NCBI RefSeq assembly: GCF_004011695.2
Contig: NC_082406.1
Span: 2,666,001 to 2,730,000 of the forward strand
Origin: Ascochyta rabiei
Taxonomy: Eukaryota > Ascomycota > Dothideomycetes > Pleosporales > Didymellaceae
Direction of reading: 5' to 3'
Length of the DNA: 64,000 nucleotides
A program made the translations under genes and the position numbers. Positions 47,206 through 57,700 of the stretch are shown piece by piece. Numbering within the stretch: the first letter of the stretch is position 1; each line of letters begins with the position of its first letter. The notes beneath the pieces were generated by a model. The model saw only the letters and a program-made list of their open reading frames with translations, did not search any database and was not told the DNA's origin.

Positions 47206-49069
47206 TGCCTCTTCGCACAGTCTCCAGAACGCACAGAGAACTAACACTGGGATTTCAAACGTTGCAGGCTACAGTTTGGATGGCTCATAAGTCTATAGAT
47301 ATTGCTGTAGCTATGCGCAAAAGCTCTGATTGTATAACTGAAATGGATCTAGGAATGATGCCTTCTGCTTTGTCGATTCGAATGAAAATTTACACTTGGC
47401 CAATCAAACCGCCTTCGCAACTGTTTCGCAATACATAATAGTTTCGCCAGGCATCAGGCACTGCCGCCTCTTCTCTTCTACCGACTGTGCTAATATCTCG
47501 TCTTCGTCTTTCTCTCCCTGATCGTACCGCCGTCGTATCTGGTGCCCGGCGTCTACTCTACTACAAAGTTCTGTGATAATGGTTACTTTGAGTAGCTCTA
47601 CAACCTGATTTTCTATGTAGGCACAAGGGTAGTTTTCATGCGTAGCACGCCGCTGGGCGTTGCGTGTCCGTGCACAATGGAATCCTGTTTCGCGGGGATT
47701 GTTATATAAGTACCATAGCAACCATGCAGTGAACAGATCAAGGGTCGTTCAGAACAAAGGAATATGTTTAATGTTGCCGATGAGTCGGACTGTGGATGTT
47801 TCTCACCAAAAAGTCTCTCCTCCACACCACAACTACACAAGCTGACGTCTTTTGCTAAATAATGTTGGGAGAGAAAATCTCATACGTCCTAACCCATCAG
47901 TTGCCTGACAATTCAAATCCAGTCTGTACTTCAATCGGTGACAAATCCCATTCGTAGAGATGTTAGCAACATCGCACGTAGGTAATCACCAGACAATTAC
48001 TACCTCACATAAATCTAAAATACGAACCTGGTGCATTGTACTTGTAGTAGTTAGATTAAGGCTCGTTGTAGCAGCAGCGAGTCGAGATCCAGGGTCCTCT
48101 ACCCAGACGGCCCGTTCCCGGCTTTACACGGACACTACCGTTCCTGTCACGCAACGTCCACTATCCGTCGAACTATTATTCTCCACCTATTGAATCCAAC
48201 GAGCAGCGTAATCCCAAGAGTCAGGAGCAATGTACTAGGTCTTAGCGCCTGAAGATACGCGAGATCTGAGCGCCACCTAGCGCCGTCTGGCGCAATCCGG
48301 AGCATTACTCGCCACTGGGAAATGTCATGGTCAAGCTACTACTACGGTCTCCAGCGACAGTTGAGTACCATGGCCAGTGCGGTAGGTCTTGTGCAGAAAC
48401 ACCTATTAATATTTATAACAAGCGCGCACAGATGCTGTTGCAGATAACAAAGAGAGAAGACGCCCGCTAATAAGTGTAAAGCTAAAAATACCTCGGAAGT
48501 TAGACTTACTAAGCCTCTGCTTTTCCTCCATATTGCACTGGCCATAGAACCCTACTTTTGCCGGAGACCATAGTAAACATCGAGGGCTGTGAATAGCGCT
48601 TGAAACCGATTGGCTGACAAGACCGCTCAGCTCGTATAGACCAAAGCTCTATCGGGAAATAGAAAAGTAAGCCATACCTGAAATTAACCATGTATAAATT
48701 GTAACTGGTAACAAAAAATGGCATTCTATCGACAGCAACCTGACAAAAAGTTGCGAGTATTCATGACAAGCTGAACGCTTAGAGCCCTCCGGAATATATG
48801 TACAGACAATGTGCGTGTTACCCCATTTTTTGAGCTGTCTACGAGAAGACATTGGTACGAGCACCCACATGCCTGGAGACGAAAAATACGAGGACTATGT
48901 TAAGCTCTAGTGCCATTGTCGATTCAAGTAGTATTTTCGGCTTCATTCACGGGCGCTCTACAAAGACGCCCTTACGAACCAAGGGTATTGACTGATGAAA
49001 AATTGTCACCTGCTGTACATACTATAGCCGTGCAGAGTCTGGATTGTGCAAGTGCCAGTTCTGGATTTG
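47206..49069. other. Intergenic, nothing recognised
   Basis: About 1.9 kb. No coding frame with a motif. Likely holds the polygalacturonase promoter at its right end. Confidence 0.45.
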
Positions 49070-49076
49070 TATAAAT
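49070..49076 (+). promoter_or_regulatory. TATA-like box of the polygalacturonase gene
   Basis: TATAAAT, about 108 bp upstream of the start codon at 49184. Its spacing is like the TATA-like box of the CFEM gene. Confidence 0.5.
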
Positions 49077-49183
49077 GCTGTGTCGACGAAGCGGAAAATG
49101 AACATAACAGAGATCTTCAAGAGCTTCGAGCATTACTTCTACCTCACTACCGTACTACAACGTCAGAACCAAAGAATCATACA

Positions 49184-50472
49184 ATGTCTGCCTTGAACCT
49201 TAGCCTCATTTTTACCGCCTTGGTGGTGTTCAGCAACGCTGCGCCTACAACAGACCTGGACTCTGCGTCTCTATCGGCAGCTAATATGGCCAAGCGCGCA
49301 GGCCCATGTACCTTCAGCGGCCGCATCGATCTCGACAAACTCGTCGCCGGACTGCCCACTTGTACCTCAATTACCTTTGACTCCGTCATTGTTCCTGCCG
49401 GAAAAACGCTAGATCTCTCTAAGCTCGCCGACAAGACCACTGTCAACTTCAAGGGCACATCTTCTTGGGATGTCCAGAAAGGCTTTGCCGGTCCTCTTCT
49501 CAGCATTGGTGGCAAAGACATTGTTGTTACCGGCGAGGCAAACGCCAAACTCGACGGTCAAGGTGCAAAGTACTGGGATGGTCTGGGTAGTAACGCCGAT
49601 GTCGCGAAGCCCAAGTTCTTTGCCGCGCATAATTTGCTTGGAGCATCTTCTATCAATAACTTGTACCTTTTGAACACACCCGTCCAGGCTGTGAGCATCA
49701 ATGGTTGCAATGGTCTGACCGTCAGTCATATGACCATTGACAATTCTGCTGGCGATGCCCTGCCTACCAGCAACGCGCCACACAACACTGATGGTTTTGA
49801 CATCGGGTCGAGCTCTAACATCCTTATTGATCATGCCATTGTTCATAATCAGGACGACTGCGTTGCAGTAAACTCTGGAACGGTGAGTTGCAGAACCGCC
49901 GGGAACGTTGTAGTAACTGACTGTAGAACTAGGGCATCACGTTCCAGAATGGACAGTGTACCGGCGGGCACGGTCTTTCCGTTGGATCCGTCGATCATGG
50001 AAGTACTGATGATCGCAACACTGTTAGCAACGTCAAGTTTCTGAGCAGTACTATTACAAACTCCGTCAACGGTATCCGCGTCAAATCCTTCTATGACGGC
50101 AAGGGAACCATCGACAAGGTGACCTACAGCGGTATCACCCTCAAGGGTATCTCGAAGTATGTTGTTAAACTCTTGCAATCATGTTCGCGTGCCTCGTATT
50201 AACAGTGGGCTAGATACGGTATCCTGATCGAACAGAACTACGATGGCGGAGACCTTTCCAAAACACACGGTCCCGGTACTGGGGTGCCTATCAGCGGCTT
50301 GACTATTCAGAACATCACCGGCAGTGGCGGCGTGCTAAGTACTGGAACCGATGTTGCCATTGAATGTGCGAACTGCAGCGGATGGACGTGGAGCACAGTC
50401 ACAGTCACCGGCGGTAAGAAGTTCAGTTGCAAGGGTGCACCCAGTGTTGTTCCAGCCGGCACTTGCGCATAA
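49184..50472 (+). CDS. Secreted endopolygalacturonase (glycoside hydrolase family 28), 393 aa, three exons
   Basis: Cuts internal alpha-1,4-galacturonan bonds in plant pectin. Exons are 49184-49882, 49933-50156 and 50214-50472; phases close over 1182 nt. Signal peptide MSALNLSLIFTALVVFSNA, then a pro-region ending in KR before AGPCTF, as in processed fungal PGs. Catalytic motifs are complete: NTDGFD (D203), QDDCVAVNSG (D224, D225), GGHGLSVGS (H246) and RVK (R282, K284; RIK in many relatives). Four C-terminal cysteines (CANC ... FSC ... GTC) fit the conserved disulfides. Start chosen at the ATG directly before the signal sequence; an upstream in-frame extension to 49046 lacks support. Presence suggests growth on plant tissue. 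Likely induced by pectin breakdown products (family knowledge, not seen here). Confidence 0.95.
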
Positions 50473-50619
50473 GAACACCGATGATGCGTGTTATCGTTAT
50501 TTGGGGTTTGATGTAGTAGTGTATAACTAGAGTCCTTCAGTACGTTCGAATAAAAAATTGATTTATTGCAATGCAGCGTGGATTCATTGGGTTTGCGAAT
50601 CCTGAATGATTATTGTTGG

Positions 50620-50793
50620 ACAGAAAACGCTTGAATGACGAAGTCTTGCCTCGCCATGCCCGCCTGGCATTGTTGAAACGCATATCTATCTTGGTGTCGA
50701 ACAAACTGACGCTGTCCATAACACTACCACTACCTTTTCCCATGCTTAGTGTAGAAGTCAAAATCGAAGAAAATCACTGTTTTGCGGGAAAAA
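50620..50793 (-). pseudogene. Fragment of a FAD-binding oxidoreductase gene (copy A)
   Basis: Read on the minus strand: FPAKQ, stop, FSSILTSTLSMGKGSGSV, VSLFDTKIDM and a shifted MPGGHGE. It lines up by nucleotide and protein with copy B at 54205-54634 on the plus strand (FSAKQMFSAVLTSILG ... VGLFDTEMYV ... MHGGH). Contains a stop and at least one frame change. Lies just 3' of the SET gene and is too short to be functional. Confidence 0.55.
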
Positions 50794-50882
50794 GGCACTG
50801 CTGTGATGGCCTTCACCACGGTCAACCAGGAGACAATTGAGATCGCGGCGTCACAACCCCAACCACTGCTACGCTGACTAGC

Positions 50883-53212
50883 TCAACCTTTTGACTTGGA
50901 AATCGACTCAAAAGAAGTGTCTTCACCGACTACTATCTTGTAAGCAATCTTCGCGTACCCTTCCGCTGTTTTTGAGTCGTTCCATAACCCAATTGCTTTG
51001 AACGCTCCTTGCGCCTCCATGAATGCTTCGATCAGATGATCGACCAACAAACCCCACTTCAAGATTTTGAATGGTTCTGGCGTACAATCTGCACCGGATA
51101 CCACGAACCCAAGGAGAGAAAGAACTTCCATAAAGGACTCCAGAGCCTTCTCCCATTTCCCTTGAGCTAGATATATACGCGTCAACAGCGCCTGCGGGTC
51201 CCAAAGCAAGAGACGTGGTACTTCATCTGTTGGGCGCGTATAAGTATTTTTCAAAGCCTGGAGAAGATCTTTTGCTTTGCCCAGCTTTGTCTGATGTTGA
51301 GAGGCTCTTCGAAGTACCAGCTTCAGTTCTTCGAGGAGCTTGTTTCTCTTGGCGGTTGTAGCAGCTGTCGTCACTCTGTCATCCTCACAGATTGCACAGG
51401 TGCAAGCAAACTGCCAATTTTGAAGTTTTTCCTGCAATTCCTTTGCTTTGCCGTTGGGCGCGTGGTACCAGAACGTGATTTCATCGCCAGGTTCAAGATC
51501 TCGGGTTGCGCGTACAATCATCATGTCGCCAATGAATGAGCGGCGGACGTTGCTTGTACAACCATGATTGATGTACGAAGCTTGAATCCAGATGCCGCAT
51601 GAGTGATAGGCTGTTTCTTGCTTAGACTGGTCAGACGCAGCGTTCTTGTAGGTTTGCAGACTGGAACGCGGGCAGCCGAAAACGTTGAAAGTCATGATCT
51701 GCTCTACCAAGAATCTATACATGGAATTTCAGTCAGTATTAGTGGTGAGACCTGTGCTTCCCCTCCGAGTAATGCTTACGTGTCGACTACCGGTCTTCCA
51801 TCCACTGCGGAGGTGCTAGCCGGTTTGTAATTCCCATGGTGTAACGCAGTGAAAGCTGCAGCAAGGGATGGGTTGCAATGCATTTTCTGCACGATGAGCT
51901 TGATGAGGCTGGCCTGACCACCTAGGAACCCTCGGTTTGTTTCGGAATTGATCAGCAAGGCAATACTTGAATCTTCAGAGCCACCTTCGACTACATATGC
52001 ATGACTGAACGCTTTTTCGCACAAGAGAAGGTCTCCAGCCTTAACAGGTTTCGTCACAAACAGACCACGGCCTTTTCCTGGAACTTTCTGAACTTTGACC
52101 GGCCCTACGTAAGTAGCATGATCCAGATGTGGAGGCTGAAGCTTTCTTGCCTCTTTCTGAAGCAGCTTGAAATCGTAGACCCCGGTGTCGGCCTCTGAGC
52201 GTCGACATTGAGCACGAATGGAAACAGTCGACGCTTGCTTGTTGTGCGGAAAAGTTGAGCGTATCGTATCCAACACATGGCTGCTTTCATCGAATCTTCG
52301 AAGAAAGTACAGAGCCTCTGCCGCGCGAAACAGGGCTTTTTCGGAGGGGTTGGGTCCAAAGTTGGGAAACCCTGTATCACACAGGGCATTGTCGAACTGC
52401 TTTGTTTTGAGATACGCGAGTGATCTGTTCCGCTTGATGATCTCAACCCTGTCTGATGTTGGTTTTTGGGATATCGCTTCCGAGTATCTGCCGATATCGT
52501 TCAGTACATTGCTATGCTCATGCAGCAGAGGGACTTACTTCTCAATAGCTTTCCAATATCTTCCTTCACCCATGGCGAAGTCGCCCTCGGACTTTGATAT
52601 CTCAGCAGAACCCTCAGTATCGGTTATACGTGGACACCACCGTTTCGGGAGTATGGGATCATTTTGGTCGATACGCAAAACGTCAGAAAGATGATCAACG
52701 CGCAGCCCATAGTCTCCAGAAGCCATGATTTTGAAATACGGCTCCTTAATGAGCAGTGTTGTGCCAACGTCGACTACGTCAGTAGCTGGACGGATATTTT
52801 CTTCTTCTTGTTGATACAGCTGCAGCACAACAACGTCCTCGTATTCATCTTCAGCAAGTAAAAGTATGCCAGTCATGCGGTTAGGTGGTGTGATAGCCTT
52901 GAGCAGGAGGTACTTCCCGCGGTGATGCGTCTCAAGCGTAAGCTGGTCGATTGCAATTGGCGTAAGTTGTGCGAGAGGCGTAATACATGGTAGATATGCC
53001 GGTGGAATGAATGAAGAATGTATCAAATTGTTTTTCTTGCTTCGTTCCATCGTCGAAGTGGCCATGAGAGCCATCATGAATTCCATGTACATCTGTCCTT
53101 TGGGAGTTCGATCGCGAGGACGCTGCCCTTTTCGGATTTTGGCTTGCTGCAGAACTCGCTTTTGGTTTTCGATTACTTGAAAGTATTGGCTGATATCTGT
53201 GTCGACGTCCAT
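50883..53212 (-). CDS. TPR/SET-domain protein (putative lysine methyltransferase), 737 aa, three exons
   Basis: SMYD/SET-with-TPR type protein; substrate unknown. Exons are 53212-52539, 52487-51780 and 51714-50883; 2214 nt, phases close. Residues 1-225 have a Lys/Arg N-terminus, then a domain with TPLAQLTPIAIDQLTLETHH. The junction at residue 225 leads into TPR-like helices (KYSEAISQKPTSDRVE, RNRSLAYLKTKQFDNAL, EKALFRAAEALYFLRRFDES). SET starts at VPGKGRGLFVTKPVKAGDLL and continues through ASYINHGCTSNVRRSFIGD and LEPGDEITFWYHAP, giving the NHxC and GDEIT motifs. A post-SET CTCAIC lies at FACTCAICEDD. A C-terminal TPR-like helix region follows. The start ATG 53212 is the second in-frame ATG; the first (53284) would add 24 residues. 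Confidence 0.9.
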
Positions 53213-54204
53213 CTTGAAGATACTAGTAGTGATGATGATATGCGGGTTGTCATAAGATTTACACAGAAAAATTGGGTTGGACAACTACAGAAGTTGCCTT
53301 GATTTTATTACTCCCATCTCTATACTAGTGTATAAGGACTGACTGTTTAGCACATTAATTGACAGTGAATACTGCAGTTGTTCGACGCTATTCTGTATGA
53401 GTGTTGGCATCGTGTCGAGCAGCCATTGGCCAGTAGGTCAAAATCGACTCACATACCACAGGGCAGGACTACACGTGCATAATCTATTGAAAGCTCGCTT
53501 TGGATCCAATAATCGAAACCCGAGGGTCTTATCAAAATGCTGACAGCGTTGGCAGAGTTGCACAGACTGGTTGATCTTGGCTGTGAGAAGATGGGACAAT
53601 CGCACCGGGTGTGATATTGTGTGTAGAGGATTCTGTTGAGCAAAGCCCAGCCTGGTACCCCGCAGTGGGGCTTGCTTGGCTTACCAGTGTATTGTTCTAG
53701 CCATTGTATCTATGTAGATCGCTGTAGTGAGCTTGACAGCTCAGGCTGTATACCCCAGTGTTGTTGGTGTCAGACAACCAGATCTTCTCTAGCGAGTGTG
53801 ACAAGCGACACCCGGGCTCCGACCAAACTTGATATGCGCCAACCTCTCAGAGCTTATCAGCCCCGCATTTGACTAGGAATCAATGAATGTATGCGTTGTC
53901 ACTTTACATCAATACCAGTCCAAGATTTGAATCTTGCAGATCCCATTTAGTTGCCTTGCGGGTTTACCATCTCATGCAACAGCCTGTACATCGACACAGC
54001 ATGCTGAATTTGCGTCCTCTTTGTCTTCATTTTGGGTTGCATCGTATTCACCAGCAAGGGCGGTCACACATGCCGAATTTCAGCTTCCAATTAGACGCTA
54101 GACTTACGCGTTCCTCAGCAAGATAGTACCTTCCTGCTCTGCGCCGGCCCGCGGAAATCTACAGGCCAACAAAGATCCATACAATTCAGTAGTGTGTCTG
54201 GTAG
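53213..54204. other. Intergenic, nothing recognised
   Basis: Upstream of the SET gene. Contains a short GC-paired palindrome near 53655 (CCCCGCAGTGGGG) but no RNA gene that I can identify. Confidence 0.45.
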
Positions 54205-54634
54205 GCCCTCAAGCATGAGATTGGCTTAACTGTCATCGCTGGAGGCCACAGTAGCTACTGTGTTTGGGACGACATTGTCTCAGTCGACACGAGTGCGTTC
54301 AACCAAGCACACGTTCTTACGACAGAGGAAGGCGAATCGCCCAATCTTGCAATTTTCTCTGCAAAACAAATGTTTTCTGCGGTTTTGACTTCGATCTTAG
54401 GTGTAGAAGAAGGCCATGTTAAGAACGTGGACGGCGTCGGATTGTTCGACACCGAGATGTACGTTTTTGACAATGCACGGCGGGCATGACGGGGGCAAGG
54501 CATTTTCATCCAAGCACTGTCTGTTTATGGAAGACATAGGTGATCGAACGGTTGCTGAGCAATTGGTAGCAGCCGTAGAGGCTCGGCCGTCGCCACTATG
54601 CTACCTTCATCTACTGCGCTGCGGGCTCCGGTAA
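54205..54634 (+). pseudogene. FAD-binding oxidoreductase fragment (copy B)
   Basis: Plus strand: HEIGLTVIAGGHSSYCVWDD and VSVDTSAFNQAHVL, the FAD-domain GGGH-type motif region. This runs directly into FSAKQMFSAVLTSILG ... VDGVGLFDTEMYV, then by a frame shift MHGGHDGGKAFSSKHCLF and LVAAVEARPSPLCYLHLL, the C-terminal half. The order skips the middle of the FAD domain, so there is an internal deletion plus a TGA (after NARRA) and a shift. Same family as copy A. Confidence 0.62.
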
Positions 54635-55406
54635 TCTGGTCGCATGCTGATTGAAGGCCAGCATGATATCGACCGAGCCGAAAGATAGATGATCCGGCTA
54701 ATGCATCACGGAACCTGCGATTTAGGCAGCGAAGTCGTTCAACACCTGGTCATCATCTGCCACGCTTACAATCCCGACGGGGAAAGAGGCAGCTTGATGG
54801 CACACTAGGCCGTCAAGGTGTAAGGTTCCGTCACGATGGAAAGTTATCACCATATCGCCTCTCAACTTGTTGAGCTTTCCTAATGCCGTTCAATGCCCTT
54901 TTGTTTTGATTGAACGCCGGAAAAGCTGTGGCAAAAGAGGATGACGTCGTATCATCTGTCTTCGTCCCCCAAATTGCTAGTGCTGCCATTTCTTGTATTT
55001 TTCTGTGGAGGAAACAGAAAACGATAAATGGTCGATGTATGTTTCAGACAAGAGAATGATGATATCGTATCGTACCCAGGAAGAGCCAATTTTCTAATTC
55101 TGCCGCAAACAAAGCCCTAGGCTCAAAAGCATTGTAATCTTGGATTTTTCTTCCTTCATAATCAGGAAGACTTTCAAACACACCTTCCGGACCAGCTCCA
55201 ACCTCAAGAGCAGCTCTTGACTCGAAAAAAGGAGCTAATAGCTGCGATAATTGCGGAACGATGAAGCTCTGATGGTTCGTTAAGCCTTGCTTTAGAATGT
55301 CGAAGTCGGCGGCGTACTGCGCATCTGATAATGCTTGTTTTGAGGAGGTCGTCTATAGTATGGTGTTTGGTCGAAGAACGCCCTCCAAATCCTGGAGAAT
55401 AGTCAT
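54611..55406 (-). pseudogene. SAM-methyltransferase relic, N-terminal half of a methyltransferase-oxidoreductase fusion
   Basis: Minus strand from ATG 55406: MTILQDLEGVLRP, TAG at 55353-55355, then a 100-codon frame QYAADFDILKQGLTNHQSF, ALEVGAGPEGVFESLP (SAM-binding motif I) and AFEPRALFAAELENWL, ending at 55044. Further down, in another frame (about 54880-54611): HRDGTLHLDGLVCHQAASFP, IVSVADDDQVL and AFNQHATRLPEPAAQ, again with stops. From memory, some fungal proteins carry a methyltransferase followed by an FAD-linked oxidoreductase, which would make this the N-terminal part of the same gene as copies A and B. Here the two halves face opposite strands and meet at about 54611-54634. Confidence 0.6.
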
Positions 55407-56149
55407 TTTAGGAATGATGTACTAGTGATGGTGGCGAACATTGTGCCAAAGTCACTCGTCGATTGACAGAGACGTGGAGCAAAGCAGGCGATGATAACGC
55501 AGCGAATGAAAGCGGCGTGTAATAAAATTTGAGTCCTGCACAGTAGCTGTCATTTGTTCTTAATGTGCTGTACGGCGCAGCAACTGCAGCATCGCCTTTC
55601 CGGTGACTATGCCGTTCTGGGGTTGCTGAATATCGAAACGTACCAGAAAGAGTACATGCAGGCCTTGTGATCGGTTATATGTATTACTCTAGTTTAGGTG
55701 TGAAATATTGCAGATCAATGCATGTCCTTACTTAAAAATAGCTGGGTGCATGAGGCACAAGCAGGTATGTATGAAGATGGACTTGAATGCTGACCCACAG
55801 CAGACTCCAAGTCAGCTCGAGTCGCGCCATAGCAGGGGCCTTCTAATGTTTGAATTGGGATCGAAACACAATGCGAACGCATCTTCTTCCCTGACAAATG
55901 AAGATGACACGCGTAATGCGGCAACGAACCTGGGCTCAATGCAATTGTCTTAACATTGACTAGGGCTTAGTCCTTCCTTCATATGATCCAATATTTGCAA
56001 TTGAATTTAGCCTATGCCAATGTCAAAGTGACACGTATGACTTGAATTTTTGAGAATAATTGGTTCATTTTCATTTCTCAAAGTCATAACTTGATCACGA
56101 TTCCGAACCTTCTTAAAGAAGTCATCCTGTCTTGGTTTCTAATCATCAT
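55407..56149. other. Intergenic, nothing recognised
   Basis: Short frames only. Confidence 0.4.
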
Positions 56150-56690
56150 GGCATGACTAAAGAAAAATTACTACGTTGTTCTCAAAGGCCACTCCCTACC
56201 GGCGATATACACTTCGTGGTTCTTATACGATCTTGCTCAAACCAAGATGTTGTTGCGGGCAGTTCAGAGAAAAGTTACAGGGCTGTTGCCTGCGCTTTCA
56301 CGCGTGGCGCTGAGGTCAACAAACACAAAGTATTCGCGGATTTGAAGAATCAAAGGTTTAAATGGATAAGAATGAAATTTTTGCATGCCCGGTAGTTAGT
56401 AATCTTGGCGAACTAGGTCCGCACACAGTCCCGGGCCATCAATGGTACTACGCTGTAGCAAACGGTCGAAAAAGGCATATACAAATGCTTCCAGTACGTG
56501 TGCCACCAACAATCACATGCAGTATTTACATAAGCCAAGAATGAGGCCAAGAAACACGTAAATCAATTCTCGCAAGCATTTCATTAGCGGTTTGACAATC
56601 CCGAACAAGTTAGGTAAAGCATTCATCGCGAACTATGAAAATGCGATTGAGGGTGTAACCATACAGGAAACCCCTCAAAGCTTGTCAACA
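56150..56690 (+). pseudogene. Decayed RNase H1-type hybrid-binding domain relic
   Basis: Two similar pieces on the plus strand: KNYYVVLKGHSLPAIYTSW at 56163-56218, and WYYAVANGRKR then, after a one-base shift in an A run, GIYKCFQYV, AKNEAKKHVNQFSQAF, RFDNPEQ and KAFIANYENAIEGV to about 56660. These match the pattern (YYAVxxGRxxGIYxxWxExxxxVxxFxxAxFxxF) of the N-terminal hybrid-binding (viroplasmin-like) domain of fungal RNase H1. Several stops and frame shifts make it a relic; the catalytic RNase H part is not seen. Confidence 0.38.
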
Positions 56691-57700
56691 GAAGACATGA
56701 TGCGACGTCTCGACATTTCATTGATATATTTGATTTTCTTATTAAGAATCTTAAGTTTCTTTCCTCTCACTATTCATAATATTGACTCTCTACACTTAGA
56801 CATAATGAAATCGTGTACAATAAAAAAGGTTTGCCTTGTAACAGCGAAGGTTTTCTGACCTTACATCGTATTATTCAAACGATGTTGTTCGGCAGCAACT
56901 GTGTCGCTATAGCGAAACTCTTGATCAAACCCAATAGCGCTAAGGCATTTACCTGCAAAGCGTAGTCCGTGTCTATCACTGCACATTTTTTACCAGGACT
57001 AGAGCCTATGTCCTTCATGTTTGCTCCAGAGACGTTCTCAGGTAGCCGACGCGAACAATCTAGCTCTGCTTTGCTGTAATAAGAGAACTGTCGTAACCAT
57101 CCGAGTTGCTGACAAGTTCTTGTCAAGGTAGCACGATCAGTGTGGAGAGAAAAAGCTAATCACTTGATCCTATCATCCTTGATGGAGATTACAGCTTCGC
57201 AGACCTGGAGACAATTGACATAGTGGCGTTACAAAACCATGCCGCAAAAGCACAAAATCTCCTCCGACTGAATCAATTTCCTGATCTGCGAACAAAATTT
57301 GGTTTTGATCAAGTTGTGGATAGAATCCCTACGAATGACAAGCTATGGATCCTGATTTTTGAGATCATGAGTTCAGTAGCACAGCTACGGGCCCTGGCTG
57401 CGCAGTGCTTGAGAGTGATCCTCAGAAACTAGTGGGCATAGACTGAGATTAAGTAGGCCTTTGGGATGACTACCGAGACATTGGAGGTCAAGAAGTTCCA
57501 TGGGATAAACAGTGCCGCTTCCCAGTGAACATGTTGCCAGTGCTACCAGAGAGGGTTCAACAAACTGGCTTAGACTCTTGAGAAGTGGGCCTTGTTCTTG
57601 AAACAGCAACTGAGAGAAGTGAACGAAGCTCGCTTCAGTCACAGATAGCAACCTGTTTGCATCAGTCTACGAGAACGCGGTTTAGATGGTCATTGTGCAC
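56691..57700. other. Intergenic with one unexplained open stretch
   Basis: A plus-strand frame of about 90 codons (57161-57432, containing LETIDIVALQNHAAKAQNLL and PTNDKLWILIFEIMSS) has protein-like composition but no ATG at its head and no recognised family. Possibly another fragment. Confidence 0.3.

Noticed and set aside
47206..49069. Possible tRNA or small RNA genes in the gap
   Set aside because: I looked for T-loop-like GGTTCGAATCC words with paired stems across the window and found none in a non-coding place; hits at 17370 and 59050 lie inside genes without acceptor stems.
36600..50472. A secondary-metabolite cluster around CYP505
   Set aside because: No PKS, NRPS, terpene synthase or dedicated transporter lies nearby; neighbours are far apart and unrelated.
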